NCBI RefSeq assembly: GCF_006539125.1 | Contig: NZ_BJMK01000012.1 | Location: 1-51,647 of the forward strand | Direction of reading: 5' to 3' | Length of the DNA stretch: 51,647 nt | DNA from: Gluconobacter sphaericus NBRC 12467 | GTDB taxonomy: Bacteria > Pseudomonadota > Alphaproteobacteria > Acetobacterales > Acetobacteraceae | In this document: positions 43,748 to 51,647 of the stretch, in pieces | Layout: the number at the start of each line of letters is the position of its first letter | Numbering within the stretch: position 1 is the first letter of the stretch | Made by a program: the position numbers and the translations under genes | Notes under the pieces: model-generated | Seen by the model: the letters and a program-made list of their open reading frames with translations, nothing else | What the model was told of the DNA's origin: nothing | Database searches by the model: none

Positions 43748-45658
43748 ATGACGACATCGCCTTCCCCCATAGCCAACCCTTCTGTATCGGGAAACTGGCC
43801 GTCCTGGGTGACGCCCGAACTGGTGGCGGGTCGCACGCTGTCGTTCTCCGAACTCCGCACTGCTGGGAACTGGACCTTCTGGCTCGAAAGCCGCCCGGAT
43901 GAACAGGGCCGCTCCGTCATCACGGGCCGTAATCCGGACGGAAAGATCCACGACCTGATCCCGCCCGGCTACTCGGTCGGCACCCGCGTGCACGAATATG
44001 GCGGCGGCGCATGGAATGTGCGCCTGAAGAAGGGTGTCCCGCAGGTCGTTTTCAGTGATCGCAAACGCGGTGGGGTCTGGTTCAGCGATGGCGCCACCGC
44101 CACGCAATGGGCCGAAGCTGGCGAAACCCCCGAACACCGCTACGCTGATCTCACCTTCGATCCCACATCCGACGCCGTATTCTGTGTCCGCGAAGCTCAT
44201 GGTGAGGGCGTGCCCGCCGCAGCTCTCGTCCATGTTCGTTCTGACGGACGCGAAACCGTTCTGGCGGAAGGGGCGGATTTCTACGCCGCCCCCCGCCCCT
44301 CACCCGACGGAAGCTTCCTCGCATGGTTCAGCTGGAACGACCCGGCCATGCCCTGGACCGTCACAACCCTCTGCGTCGCCCCCTTTGATCGCACAACCGG
44401 CACGCTCGGCCCCGTCACCGACCTGACCGGGCCCGAACCATGCAGCATCATCGAACCCTGCTGGTCCCCTGACTGCACGCTCTACGCAACGTCCGACGCC
44501 TCGGGCCGCTGGACCCCCATCCGCTTTTCCCATGACGATACAGACTGGCATCCCCACTCCCTAGACGGCGCCAATGCCGAAATCGGCCTGCCGCACTGGG
44601 TATTCGGACAGCGCAGCATGGCGCCCCTGCCCGGAAACCGCCTGCTGGCCCTCGGCATCCGCCACGGCCTCAATCACGTCCTGCTGGAAGACAACGGCTG
44701 CTGGACGGATGTCTCCCTCGGCACCCCCGTCAACGTCCCGCAACCGCTCGAAGACGGACGTTTCGCCTGGATCGACTCCCCCGCCGATGCCCCAGCAGCC
44801 ATCGCCACAGGCCGCATTGGCGAGCCCTGCGACCGCTTCCGCAATAGCGTCACACTCCCGCCCGGTGTTACGAAAGCCGATATCGCAACTCCCACACCCC
44901 TGACCTTTCCGACCACCAACGGCGCACAGGCCCACGCCCTGTTCTACGCCCCAGCCAGCAGCACCAGCGCGTTGCGGGAAGGAGAAAAACCCCCACTCGT
45001 CGTCATGGCGCATGGCGGCCCGACCGGCCGCGCCAATCCGTCCTTCGCCTTCAAGGTTCAGTGGTGGACCTCGCGCAGTTTCGCCGTCCTCGACGTCAAT
45101 TATCGCGGCTCAACCGGCTTCGGCCGTGCTTATCGTGAAGCATTGGACGGGCAGTGGGGCGTCGCGGATATCGAAGACTGTCTCGCCGGCGTGAAGGCCG
45201 TTCTCGACCGCGGCCTCGCCGACCCAGCCCGCTGCGTCATCCGCGGCAGCAGCGCCGGCGGCCTGACTGTCCTGGGGGCTCTTGCACAGTCAGACCTCTT
45301 CGCTGCCGGAACGTCCCTCTATGGCGTCACGGATCTGCGCGCTCTCGCTGAAGAAACCCACAAATTCGAAGCCCGCTATCTGGACGGCCTGATCGGCCCC
45401 TATCCCGAAGACGAGGCGGTGTATCTGAAACGTTCTCCCATCACGCAGGCAGGCGGAATTTCCGTTCCCGTCCTGTTCCTGCATGGCGGCGCAGATAAGG
45501 TCGTCCCCCTGTCACAGGCGGAGTCCATGCGCACAAAACTCGAACATTCCGCCCTGCACGTCTATCCGGAGGAAGCCCATGGCTTCCGCGCCCGCGAAAC
45601 CATAGAAGACGCCCTGCAACGGGAACTCGCTTTCTATCAGCAGGTTTTCAATTCATAG
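43748..45658 (+). CDS. S9-family (prolyl oligopeptidase-type) serine peptidase
   Basis: 636 aa. The N-terminal two thirds form a beta-propeller-like region (WFSDGATATQWAEAGETPEHRYADLTFDP). The C-terminal alpha/beta hydrolase carries HGGPTGRANPSF, the nucleophile motif GSSAGG, the Asp in HGGADKVVP and the His in EEAHGF, so a full Ser-Asp-His triad. No signal peptide: cytoplasmic. Likely an acylaminoacyl or dipeptidyl peptidase; specificity unknown. Confidence 0.9.
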   Translation: MTTSPSPIANPSVSGNWPSWVTPELVAGRTLSFSELRTAGNWTFWLESRPDEQGRSVITGRNPDGKIHDLIPPGYSVGTRVHEYGGGAWNVRLKKGVPQVVFSDRKRGGVWFSDGATATQWAEAGETPEHRYADLTFDPTSDAVFCVREAHGEGVPAAALVHVRSDGRETVLAEGADFYAAPRPSPDGSFLAWFSWNDPAMPWTVTTLCVAPFDRTTGTLGPVTDLTGPEPCSIIEPCWSPDCTLYATSDASGRWTPIRFSHDDTDWHPHSLDGANAEIGLPHWVFGQRSMAPLPGNRLLALGIRHGLNHVLLEDNGCWTDVSLGTPVNVPQPLEDGRFAWIDSPADAPAAIATGRIGEPCDRFRNSVTLPPGVTKADIATPTPLTFPTTNGAQAHALFYAPASSTSALREGEKPPLVVMAHGGPTGRANPSFAFKVQWWTSRSFAVLDVNYRGSTGFGRAYREALDGQWGVADIEDCLAGVKAVLDRGLADPARCVIRGSSAGGLTVLGALAQSDLFAAGTSLYGVTDLRALAEETHKFEARYLDGLIGPYPEDEAVYLKRSPITQAGGISVPVLFLHGGADKVVPLSQAESMRTKLEHSALHVYPEEAHGFRARETIEDALQRELAFYQQVFNS

Positions 45659-45677
45659 AGCCCGGCAGATCCCGGTC

Positions 45678-46103
45678 TCAGTCGTCGGAAAGTCCGAACT
45701 GGCTGGGATAGGGCATGGCGTTGCGGCTGAGCTTCTTCTTTTTCCAGTCTGCCAGCGCCCTGTCATATTCGACATGGCGCAGGGCGAGCTGCAAAGCTTC
45801 CACATGCCGCTCGTCGGCCGGGTCCATCATGTTCTTGCGCCAACCCGCCGCAATCAGCCAGTATTCCCCGGCCAGCCGCCACTCCCCGGCTTCATGATGC
45901 TGCAGCGCCAGCCGCTCAAGCCCATGATATTTATTCTTCGGATTGGCGAGCGCGTCGGGCGTGAGGATGAAATCATCCCCTTTCCAGAGGAATGTCGATT
46001 TCATGTAGGGAAACTGCCGGGTCATCACACCCGGATCTCCGAAATGCTCCTTGATCAGCATCGGAACCAGCCTGTCGTAAGACCTACGCCATTCGCACTG
46101 CAC
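45678..46103 (-). CDS. Hypothetical protein (141 aa)
   Basis: GTG start at 46103 or ATG at 46061; the shorter form lacks only 14 residues. The middle contains a helical segment (HHEAGEWRLAGEYWLIAAGWRKNMMDP) with the spacing of TPR-like or ANR-type helices, but no confident family. Rich in Trp and basic residues. Converges with the S9 peptidase. Confidence 0.55.
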   Translation of the reverse strand: MQCEWRRSYDRLVPMLIKEHFGDPGVMTRQFPYMKSTFLWKGDDFILTPDALANPKNKYHGLERLALQHHEAGEWRLAGEYWLIAAGWRKNMMDPADERHVEALQLALRHVEYDRALADWKKKKLSRNAMPYPSQFGLSDD

Positions 46104-46454
46104 AGATCGCTTCCCTGAAAATCACATTGAAAAGAGTGCGGCCTCTATAACGAACAGGAACACCAGAGTCGATTTCTTCAATTTATCCGAACCACTCCCT
46201 GTTCCGCATTAATAACAATATAATTGTTATTAATAAATAAAATAATGTTATAATTTAATCTATACCGTAACTGTCAAAGAAAATATTCGAAGTCCCGGAA
46301 ACGGGTTTGAATTTCCATAATACTTCTTCTAAGAAGCCTGACCGCAATTACCGATGCCCTTTTCAGGTCCGAACGCTCTGTCATGCGTTCAGAGGGCACA
46401 GGGTTATTTTTTCGGCACGATTCCTTCTCTCTCCCGTCAGAGTCCCCGAGTCTT
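46104..46454. other. AT-rich intergenic region with a long palindrome
   Basis: About 350 bp before the DMT transporter. Contains the 27-bp palindrome at 46208-46234 and an AT-rich stretch to 46300. No supportable gene; small frames here are not conserved-looking. Confidence 0.4.
46208..46234. promoter_or_regulatory. 27-bp perfect palindrome, operator candidate
   Basis: ATTAATAACAAT-ata-ATTGTTATTAAT, two perfect 12-bp arms with a 3-bp centre. It lies 105 bp upstream of the minus-strand hypothetical gene start and 221 bp before the DMT gene. Size and symmetry suit a dimeric or tetrameric repressor site. Confidence 0.55.
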
Positions 46455-47399
46455 ATGGACACCAAAACCCTCTTCTCCGGAATGGCCCTGGCCTTCGGAG
46501 CATACTCCGCGTTCGCTATCAGCGACGCCTTTTCCAAACTGCTGGACGGGAGTCTCGATCCTTTCGAGGTTGCGTTTTTTGGCGGGGTGTTCGGGTTCCT
46601 CATTCTTCCCTTCATCCGTAAATCAAACGAATCCTACCTAGACGTCGTGCGCCCGAAGCTTCGCGGCATGTGGCTTCTGCGGGCCGTCTGCGTTTTCGTC
46701 GCCACGGCTGCCAGCGTCGAAGCCTTCATGCTGCTCTCGATGCCCGAGGCCCTGTCGATTACCTTTCTAATGCCGCTGTTCGTCACGATCCTCTCCGTCG
46801 TGCTGCTCAGGGAGAAGGTGACGTTTTGGGCGTGGCTTGCGGTTGTTTTGGGCTTTACGGGCGTTCTTATCGTGCTGCGTCCGGGAATGCGCCCGCTCAA
46901 CCTAGGCCATCTCTGCGCGCTTCTGGCAGCCTGCGCCAATGCGGGTAGCGTGATCGCCTACCGGATCGCCAGCAAGGAAACCGTGCGCCTGTCGCTCTTC
47001 GGGTCCAGCCTGATGGGCGCACTGGTCGGCAACGGTCTCCTCATGCTCGCCCACGCTACATGGCCTTCCAATACAAAGATCTGGTTCTACCTGTTCGGCT
47101 ACGGCTCCCTGGCCGCCCTCGGACAGCTCTGCATGATGCTTGCAACCGCCAGAGCACCGGCAAACCGCGTGGCGTTGCCGCAATATAGCCAGATGGCCTG
47201 GGGCGTCGCGCTGAGCTATTTCCTCTTCAAACAGCCGCTCGACCGCTGGACTTTCGTTGGCATCGCGGTGCTGACAGCATCAGGTCTGCTGAACTGGATA
47301 CGTCAGCGCATCCGCTACGAAAAAATGGCGATGAAAGAGCGTCTCGAGCGCTTCAAGGCGCGCAAAGTTGCAAAAAAAACGGCTCTGTCTACGCGATAA
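46455..47399 (+). CDS. DMT-superfamily (EamA-type) exporter
   Basis: 314 aa with about ten membrane segments in two EamA halves. The first half has SLDPFEVAFFGGVFGFLILP, EALSITFLMPLFVTILSVVLLREKVTFWAWLAVVLGFTGVLI; the second GQLCMMLATARAPANRVALPQYSQMAWGVALSYFLF. Basic C-terminal tail. Exports small metabolites such as amino acids; substrate unknown. ATG at 46455 chosen over the open frame from 46383. Confidence 0.88.
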   Translation: MDTKTLFSGMALAFGAYSAFAISDAFSKLLDGSLDPFEVAFFGGVFGFLILPFIRKSNESYLDVVRPKLRGMWLLRAVCVFVATAASVEAFMLLSMPEALSITFLMPLFVTILSVVLLREKVTFWAWLAVVLGFTGVLIVLRPGMRPLNLGHLCALLAACANAGSVIAYRIASKETVRLSLFGSSLMGALVGNGLLMLAHATWPSNTKIWFYLFGYGSLAALGQLCMMLATARAPANRVALPQYSQMAWGVALSYFLFKQPLDRWTFVGIAVLTASGLLNWIRQRIRYEKMAMKERLERFKARKVAKKTALSTR

Positions 47400-47499
47400 A
47401 GTGGAGGGCTCGAACCCCTCTGGTTTTGAGGCTTTTTGTGTAATTCCATCACTCTTGTGTTGATTGGGAGGTGGAAGATAAAGCAGCGCAACACGAACA

Positions 47500-47625
47500 C
47501 CGGGAAAGCGAATCTTCGAGAGGGACGGCTGGATAAAACCAATACGACCTCAACCATCTGGGCCGACACGGCCTATCGCTCAAAAGCCAATGAGGATTTC
47601 ATGGAAAAGCAGGGCTTTATAGCTT
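47500..47625 (+). pseudogene. IS5-family transposase fragment (plus strand)
   Basis: The plus strand encodes TSTIWADTAYRSKANEDFMEKQGF, a segment found in IS5-type transposases of acetic acid bacteria. Sequence before and after does not continue the protein. It overlaps the end of a second, oppositely oriented transposase remnant. Confidence 0.6.
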
Positions 47626-48012
47626 TCTCTTCCAGAGCGTCCATGAACCAGTCGGCGTCTTACCCGCGATCTCCCAGCATCCATTGTGTTGCAGGAAGAT
47701 TGTCCAGCAAGGCAGCGGCACCAGTATAATCGCTGATCTGTTCCGCAGTCATGAAAAAGCTCAGCGGTCGTCCGTTTTGATCGGTGACCGCATGGAGCTT
47801 GGTATTCATACCGCCTTTGGTGCGACCGATCAGGCGGCCTGGATACCATTTTTTAGCTGCAGGCTTGAAGTCGTGCAGTGCGTAGAGCGTCTTGTGTAGA
47901 CCGTACTTCTGTGGCGCATCCCATTGAGGTTCACGAAAATGATGTTGCTCAACACACGGCGGTCATCAATGCGAGGTTTACTGTGGCTTCTTGGGAGAGA
48001 GAGGAAGAACCT
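47600..48012 (-). pseudogene. IS5-family (IS427-like) transposase remnant
   Basis: Minus-strand pieces: SLPRSHSKPRIDDRRVLSNIIFVNLNG, then in another frame DAPQKYGLHKTLYALHDF, then GRLIGRTKGGMNTKLHAVTD, PLSFFMTAEQISDYTGAAALLDNLP and DADWFMDALEEKAIKPC. A frameshift, an internal deletion and a stop codon replacing the Tyr of DRGYDADWF (at 47660-47662) show that it is dead. Its upstream end is fused directly to a tRNA fragment. Confidence 0.75.
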
Positions 48013-48051
48013 ATTAAAAGTCGAATGCTCTACCAACTGAGCTACCGGTTC
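48013..48051 (-). pseudogene. Truncated tRNA-Lys (UUU), 5' half only
   Basis: Minus strand reads GAACCGG-TA-GCTC-AGTTGGTAGA-GC, then TTCGA-CTTTTAA: acceptor 5' strand, D arm and anticodon loop with TTT. The 3' half of the anticodon stem, variable loop, T arm and acceptor 3' strand are missing; transposase sequence follows. Nonfunctional as a tRNA. Confidence 0.8.
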
Positions 48052-48246
48052 ATCTGCACGCTGGCTACCCCTCAACCCATGATGGCGTCAACTTCGTCAT
48101 TCGGAAAAAAACAGGCTTTCGTCCCCATACACCTGACAACGCGACACCTCGCTCCATGGCCTCCCGCATGGAAAGAGGCTATGGGCGCGACGTCCTGCAT
48201 GTCCTGACCGTAGCCACCCCTTTTTCAACCCGGAAGGAAGACACAG
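48052..48246. other. Intergenic region before arfB
   Basis: About 195 bp between the tRNA remnant and arfB. GGAAGGA at 48232-48238 is a good ribosome site for arfB. No gene or clear promoter boxes recognised. Confidence 0.4.
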
Positions 48247-48669
48247 ATGCCCATCGAGATTCTTCCCGGTCTCCAGCTTGAAGATGATGAACTGAAAGTC
48301 ACCTATATCCTCGCCTCCGGCCCGGGAGGGCAGAACGTCAACAAGGTGGCCACTGCCGCACAGCTCCGGTTCGATGCCGTACGCTCTCCAGCCCTGTCAG
48401 ACCGCATCCGAACACGCCTGATCGAACTCGCAGGCTGCCGTGCGACTCAGAATGGCGAAATCATCATTACGGGTCGCCGTTTTCGCACACAGCAGAGGAA
48501 CCGTGAGGACGTCATCGAACGCCTGGCAGAGCTGATCCGCAAGGCGGCTCACCGCCCCACTTTCCGCGTGGCCACCCGTCCCGGCAGAGCAGCACGGCAG
48601 CGTCGCCTTGACGGAAAATCACATCGGGCCGGCATCAAACGCAACCGCAAGGTCCGCCTGGATGATTGA
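48247..48669 (+). CDS. arfB: Ribosome-rescue peptidyl-tRNA hydrolase ArfB
   Basis: 140 aa, class I release-factor-like. GGQ at residues 27-29 in ASGPGGQNVNK hydrolyses peptidyl-tRNA on stalled ribosomes; the C-terminal tail is basic (ARQRRLDGKSHRAGIKRNRKVRLDD), as needed to enter the empty mRNA channel. No codon-recognition domain. The well-placed GGAAGGA confirms the start. Confidence 0.93.
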   Translation: MPIEILPGLQLEDDELKVTYILASGPGGQNVNKVATAAQLRFDAVRSPALSDRIRTRLIELAGCRATQNGEIIITGRRFRTQQRNREDVIERLAELIRKAAHRPTFRVATRPGRAARQRRLDGKSHRAGIKRNRKVRLDD

Positions 48670-48810
48670 GATATATTGGTGCGTTAAGGAAACAAAATAC
48701 TCTTCTATATAATACCCTTGGCTCATTCCATTCCCACAATCAGGAATATGTTTCTCAAAGCATACTCCTTCTGGAATTTCTTTTCTCATTTTTTGGGGAA
48801 AAAACATCTT

Positions 48811-48846
48811 GTTGCTATTCTGCAACGGATCAAAAATCTGTTGCAG
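48811..48846. promoter_or_regulatory. GTTGC/GCAAC repeats upstream of the TonB receptor
   Basis: GTTGC (48811), CTGCAAC (48820-48826) and GTTGCAG (48840-48846): two overlapping inverted repeats, 100-140 bp before the receptor gene. They lie just upstream of a possible promoter (TTGCTA at 48856 and TATAAT at 48881, 19-bp spacing). Operator role is inferred. Confidence 0.35.
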
Positions 48847-48948
48847 GAATCATTTTTGCTACTTTCATGTAACGAATTTTTATAATTACTATCCAAAAAC
48901 CCCCTCTGAACCCAAGGGCGGCGTATCATGGAGGTATAGATAGTAATA

Positions 48949-51591
48949 ATGAAATCCCGGCATCGTATCTCCCTACTCGTAACGACGGCAGTTTCCGTCA
49001 TACCCTGCATGTCTGCCCTGGCCGCAACCACCACAGCGCCTCCCGCCACACGTCATCACAGCATGAAACCCAGCAGCGCCACTCACAGTGCTGCCCATCC
49101 TGCGGCCGCGATGGCCACATCTGCCGTTGCAGCACCTCGCAAGAAGAAGACGGACGTCAATTTCACGGGCGAAGCCGAGACTATCAACGTCACTACCGGC
49201 ACCCATGCAACCAACCGCAAAGCCCGCGAAAGCTCTTCTCCTGTCAGCGTAATTTCGGCTGCAACGCTGCGTCATTCCGGCATGATGAACGTCGCGGATG
49301 CCCTAACCCGGACCTATGCCTCCATCAACGTACAGGCCATGGGCGCGGATTCTTCTGCCCTGACGTCTTCCATCCAGATGCGCGGCCTAGGCCCTAACGA
49401 AGTCCTGGTTCTGGTGGATGGTAAACGTCGTCACAACACCGCTAACATCACGGCCGATGCTGGCCCGCAGTTCGGCTCCACGGGTGCTGATCTGAACACG
49501 ATCCCCGCCAGCGCCATCGACCATATCGAAGTACTGGAAGATGGCGCGGCCGCAATGTACGGCTCCGATGCCATTGCCGGCGTGGTGAACATCATTACCA
49601 AGAAGCAGGCTCACGGCATGCACACTTCGGTACAGACCGGCGCGAACGCCTATAACGGCGACGGCTGGCAGTACAAGGTGGATGCCGATGGCGGCGTGAA
49701 ATGGGGCAATGACGGCTATCTGCACATCAGCGGTGAAGTCTACCACACTGACCACATGGTCGTCGGCGCACGCGACCACCGCTTGATCGGAAGCTGGCCC
49801 AACAATGCCACCACAACGGGATATTATAACGGTGTCGTTCCGAACGCGATGAACGTACCTGCTGATTCCAATAAAATCATGAGCACGCCCGAAGAAACCC
49901 GCGAAAGCCTCGCCATCGATTTCGGCAAGACCATTACCGAAGGCGTAAATTTCTACGGCCTCATCACCTATATGCACCGCCATGGCGAAGCGTATGAAAA
50001 CTATCGCACGCCCGTTATCGCGCCCACCATGTATCCGGCCGGCTTCTCCCCACTCGAAACGTCGGAAGAGAACGACTACGCTGCTACTCTAGGCCTCAAG
50101 GGCGATAATTTTCTCGGGTTCGACTGGGATCTGAGCACCACTTACGGTGCCGATGGCAACAAGATTGGCAACAAGAACACCGCCAATACAGGCATGCTCG
50201 CCAGCACCTGCTCGACCGATCCAACATCATCCTATTATTCGACCGATGGCTGCGGCTGGTCGCCCAGTTCGACACGTGCCGAGACCTATCGCATGGCGCA
50301 GTGGACCAATAATCTGGACTTCCGCCGCCAGTTCAACATCGCTCATACCGTTCCGATGACGCTGGCCTTTGGTGGCGAGCACCGTCTCGAAACCTATCAG
50401 ATTAAGGCCGGCACTCCGCCGTCCTATGAACTGGGCGGGACGCAGGGCTATGCCGGTCTTGGCCCCAACAGCGCCGGTAATTGGAGCCGTGATATCTGGG
50501 CCGCCTATGTCGATGGCGACTTCCATCCGCTCCCGCACTGGGATCTCGATTTTGCTGGACGATTCGAGCACTACACGGATGTCGGTAACACGGAAAACGG
50601 CAAGGTCTCGACCCGCTATGACGTGAGCAAACGCATCGCGATCCGTGGCACGATCAGCACCGGCTTCCGCGCGCCCACACTGGCCGAACAGCACTACAGC
50701 GCCATGAACGTGGACCCGACCGGTGCCTCCGGCCTGCTCCCCGTCAACTCGACGGCCGCCCGTATCCTCGGTGCCAGCGCCCTGAAGCCCGAACGCTCCG
50801 TCAGCGCCAGCGGCGGCATCGTCCTGGAGCCCGTAAGGAATTTCCATGTCGAGGCGGATGTCTACCAGATCAATCTGCGTGACCGGATCGTGGGCGGTGG
50901 TACCGTCAACGGTCAGCCCGCCGTCGATGCCATCGAAGCCATGGGATACTCCCTGCCTCTGAACAGCATCACTCTCGACAATGTCTCTGCCTATTACATG
51001 ACCAATGGTGCAAGCACCCGCACGCAGGGTCTCGATATCAAGGCGGACTACATGTTCCGCTTCCACAATGCCGGAAACCTGAACCTCAGCATGGCGTTGG
51101 ACCTGAACCGGACGCGTCTGCACCACAACGGAACGGACACCAACGGCAATCCGCTGCTGAACGCGCAAAACATAGGCTACATCACGACCGCCTATCCGCG
51201 CAGCAAGATCATCCTGAACGCGCTTTATACGATTGGGAAATGGGACCTCAACGTGCGCCAGACCCGTTACGGCGAGACCACGGACATGCTGACTTACTCT
51301 GACTGGACGGACAAGACGCTGACCTGCCCGAGCGGCGGCAAGCTGGCCTATTCCAACAGTTGCTTTGCGCAGTTCAAGAATACGCCGCGCTGGCTTACCG
51401 ATATTGAAGTCGGCTATCGCTTCAACAGCCACTGGCATCTGGCGATTGGTGCGAACAACGTCTTCAACGTCCGCCCCCGTCGTGTTCCGCAGATCAACAA
51501 CTCCCGCGGCGCCCAGATTTACGATCAGTTCTCGCTACAGGTTCCCATCACAGGCGGGTATTACTACGGACGGATCAACGCCAACTTCTGA
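48949..51591 (+). CDS. TonB-dependent outer-membrane receptor
   Basis: 880 aa. Signal peptide ISLLVTTAVSVIPCMSALAA; then an unusual Ala/His/Ser/Thr-rich stretch to about residue 65. The TonB box may be in ETINVTTG. Plug domain from about 85 to 220 (SSPVSVISAATLRHSGMMNVADAL ... IQMRGLGPNEVLVLVDGKRRH ... IEVLEDGAAAMYGSDAIAGVVNIITK), then a 22-strand barrel ending GGYYYGRINANF with terminal Phe. Substrate unknown: no siderophore or vitamin genes flank it. It is last in the window and may have partners beyond the edge. Confidence 0.93.
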   Translation: MKSRHRISLLVTTAVSVIPCMSALAATTTAPPATRHHSMKPSSATHSAAHPAAAMATSAVAAPRKKKTDVNFTGEAETINVTTGTHATNRKARESSSPVSVISAATLRHSGMMNVADALTRTYASINVQAMGADSSALTSSIQMRGLGPNEVLVLVDGKRRHNTANITADAGPQFGSTGADLNTIPASAIDHIEVLEDGAAAMYGSDAIAGVVNIITKKQAHGMHTSVQTGANAYNGDGWQYKVDADGGVKWGNDGYLHISGEVYHTDHMVVGARDHRLIGSWPNNATTTGYYNGVVPNAMNVPADSNKIMSTPEETRESLAIDFGKTITEGVNFYGLITYMHRHGEAYENYRTPVIAPTMYPAGFSPLETSEENDYAATLGLKGDNFLGFDWDLSTTYGADGNKIGNKNTANTGMLASTCSTDPTSSYYSTDGCGWSPSSTRAETYRMAQWTNNLDFRRQFNIAHTVPMTLAFGGEHRLETYQIKAGTPPSYELGGTQGYAGLGPNSAGNWSRDIWAAYVDGDFHPLPHWDLDFAGRFEHYTDVGNTENGKVSTRYDVSKRIAIRGTISTGFRAPTLAEQHYSAMNVDPTGASGLLPVNSTAARILGASALKPERSVSASGGIVLEPVRNFHVEADVYQINLRDRIVGGGTVNGQPAVDAIEAMGYSLPLNSITLDNVSAYYMTNGASTRTQGLDIKADYMFRFHNAGNLNLSMALDLNRTRLHHNGTDTNGNPLLNAQNIGYITTAYPRSKIILNALYTIGKWDLNVRQTRYGETTDMLTYSDWTDKTLTCPSGGKLAYSNSCFAQFKNTPRWLTDIEVGYRFNSHWHLAIGANNVFNVRPRRVPQINNSRGAQIYDQFSLQVPITGGYYYGRINANF

Positions 51592-51647
51592 ACCCATTGC
51601 AGAGTAATCTACAGGAAAAGGCATTCCATAAAGAGGTGGAGGGCTCG

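Noticed and set aside
47401-47412. GTGGAGGGCTCG repeated exactly at the window end (51636-51647)
   Set aside because: A 12-bp match is expected by chance many times in 51 kb, and the flanks do not align; it might be a tRNA-like T-arm fragment but support is too weak.

Overview
This 51.6 kb window is GC-rich alphaproteobacterial chromosome. It most likely comes from an acetic acid bacterium of the genus Gluconobacter, close to G. oxydans. The strongest evidence is adhA-adhB, the membrane-bound PQQ alcohol dehydrogenase and its tri-heme cytochrome c subunit, whose proteins closely match the G. oxydans pair as I remember it. Supporting evidence is HemJ instead of HemG, RsmG/ParA/ParB linkage and IS5-family remnants.

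Layout. 0-3 kb: a short tandem repeat, an L,D-transpeptidase and a stand-alone odhB/sucB (2-oxoglutarate dehydrogenase E2) on the minus strand. 2.9-5.1 kb: a two-gene GMC dehydrogenase unit. 5.4-17 kb: the alphaproteobacterial rho ... mnmE-mnmG-rsmG-parA-parB block with two parS-like sites inside it; ogt and adhAB lie between rho and mnmE. 17-21 kb: tRNA-Lys(CUU) and a three-gene envelope operon (CHASE2 membrane protein, small exported protein, M48 lipoprotein protease). 21-24 kb: a histidine phosphatase and an unassigned PLP-fold enzyme. 24-32 kb: a surface polysaccharide region with all four dTDP-L-rhamnose genes (rfbBACD), a family 2 glycosyltransferase, an FkbH-like HAD gene broken by a frameshift, and another glycosyltransferase-like gene. 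32-38 kb: HIT protein, sugar porter, a zinc ABC transporter behind a Zur-type operator, a small transglycosylase, a YbaK-type deacylase, a DUF2501 protein and tRNA-Ala(GGC). 38.7-42 kb: maf and hemE-HAD-hemJ diverge from a gene-free interval that looks like the chromosomal replication origin. 42-47.4 kb: SDR, DedA, S9 peptidase, a hypothetical protein and a DMT exporter. 47.4-48.2 kb: IS5-family transposase wreckage fused to a truncated tRNA-Lys(UUU). 48.2-51.6 kb: arfB and a TonB-dependent receptor.

The most interesting element is the maf-hemE interval (39343-39695). It holds thirteen GTAC tetranucleotides in about 300 bp, several DnaA-box-like sequences, three GANTC sites and an AT-rich tract. 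In other alphaproteobacteria oriC lies beside hemE, and the parS sites and parAB are 23-27 kb away, so I read it as oriC. The dense GTAC array is a feature I cannot match to a known origin element. Other points worth attention are an E2 that seems to lack the peripheral-subunit-binding domain, an FNR/FixK-type half-site pair between a GMC dehydrogenase and rho, the uncharacterised PLP enzyme/phosphatase pair, and the CHASE2-M48 operon.
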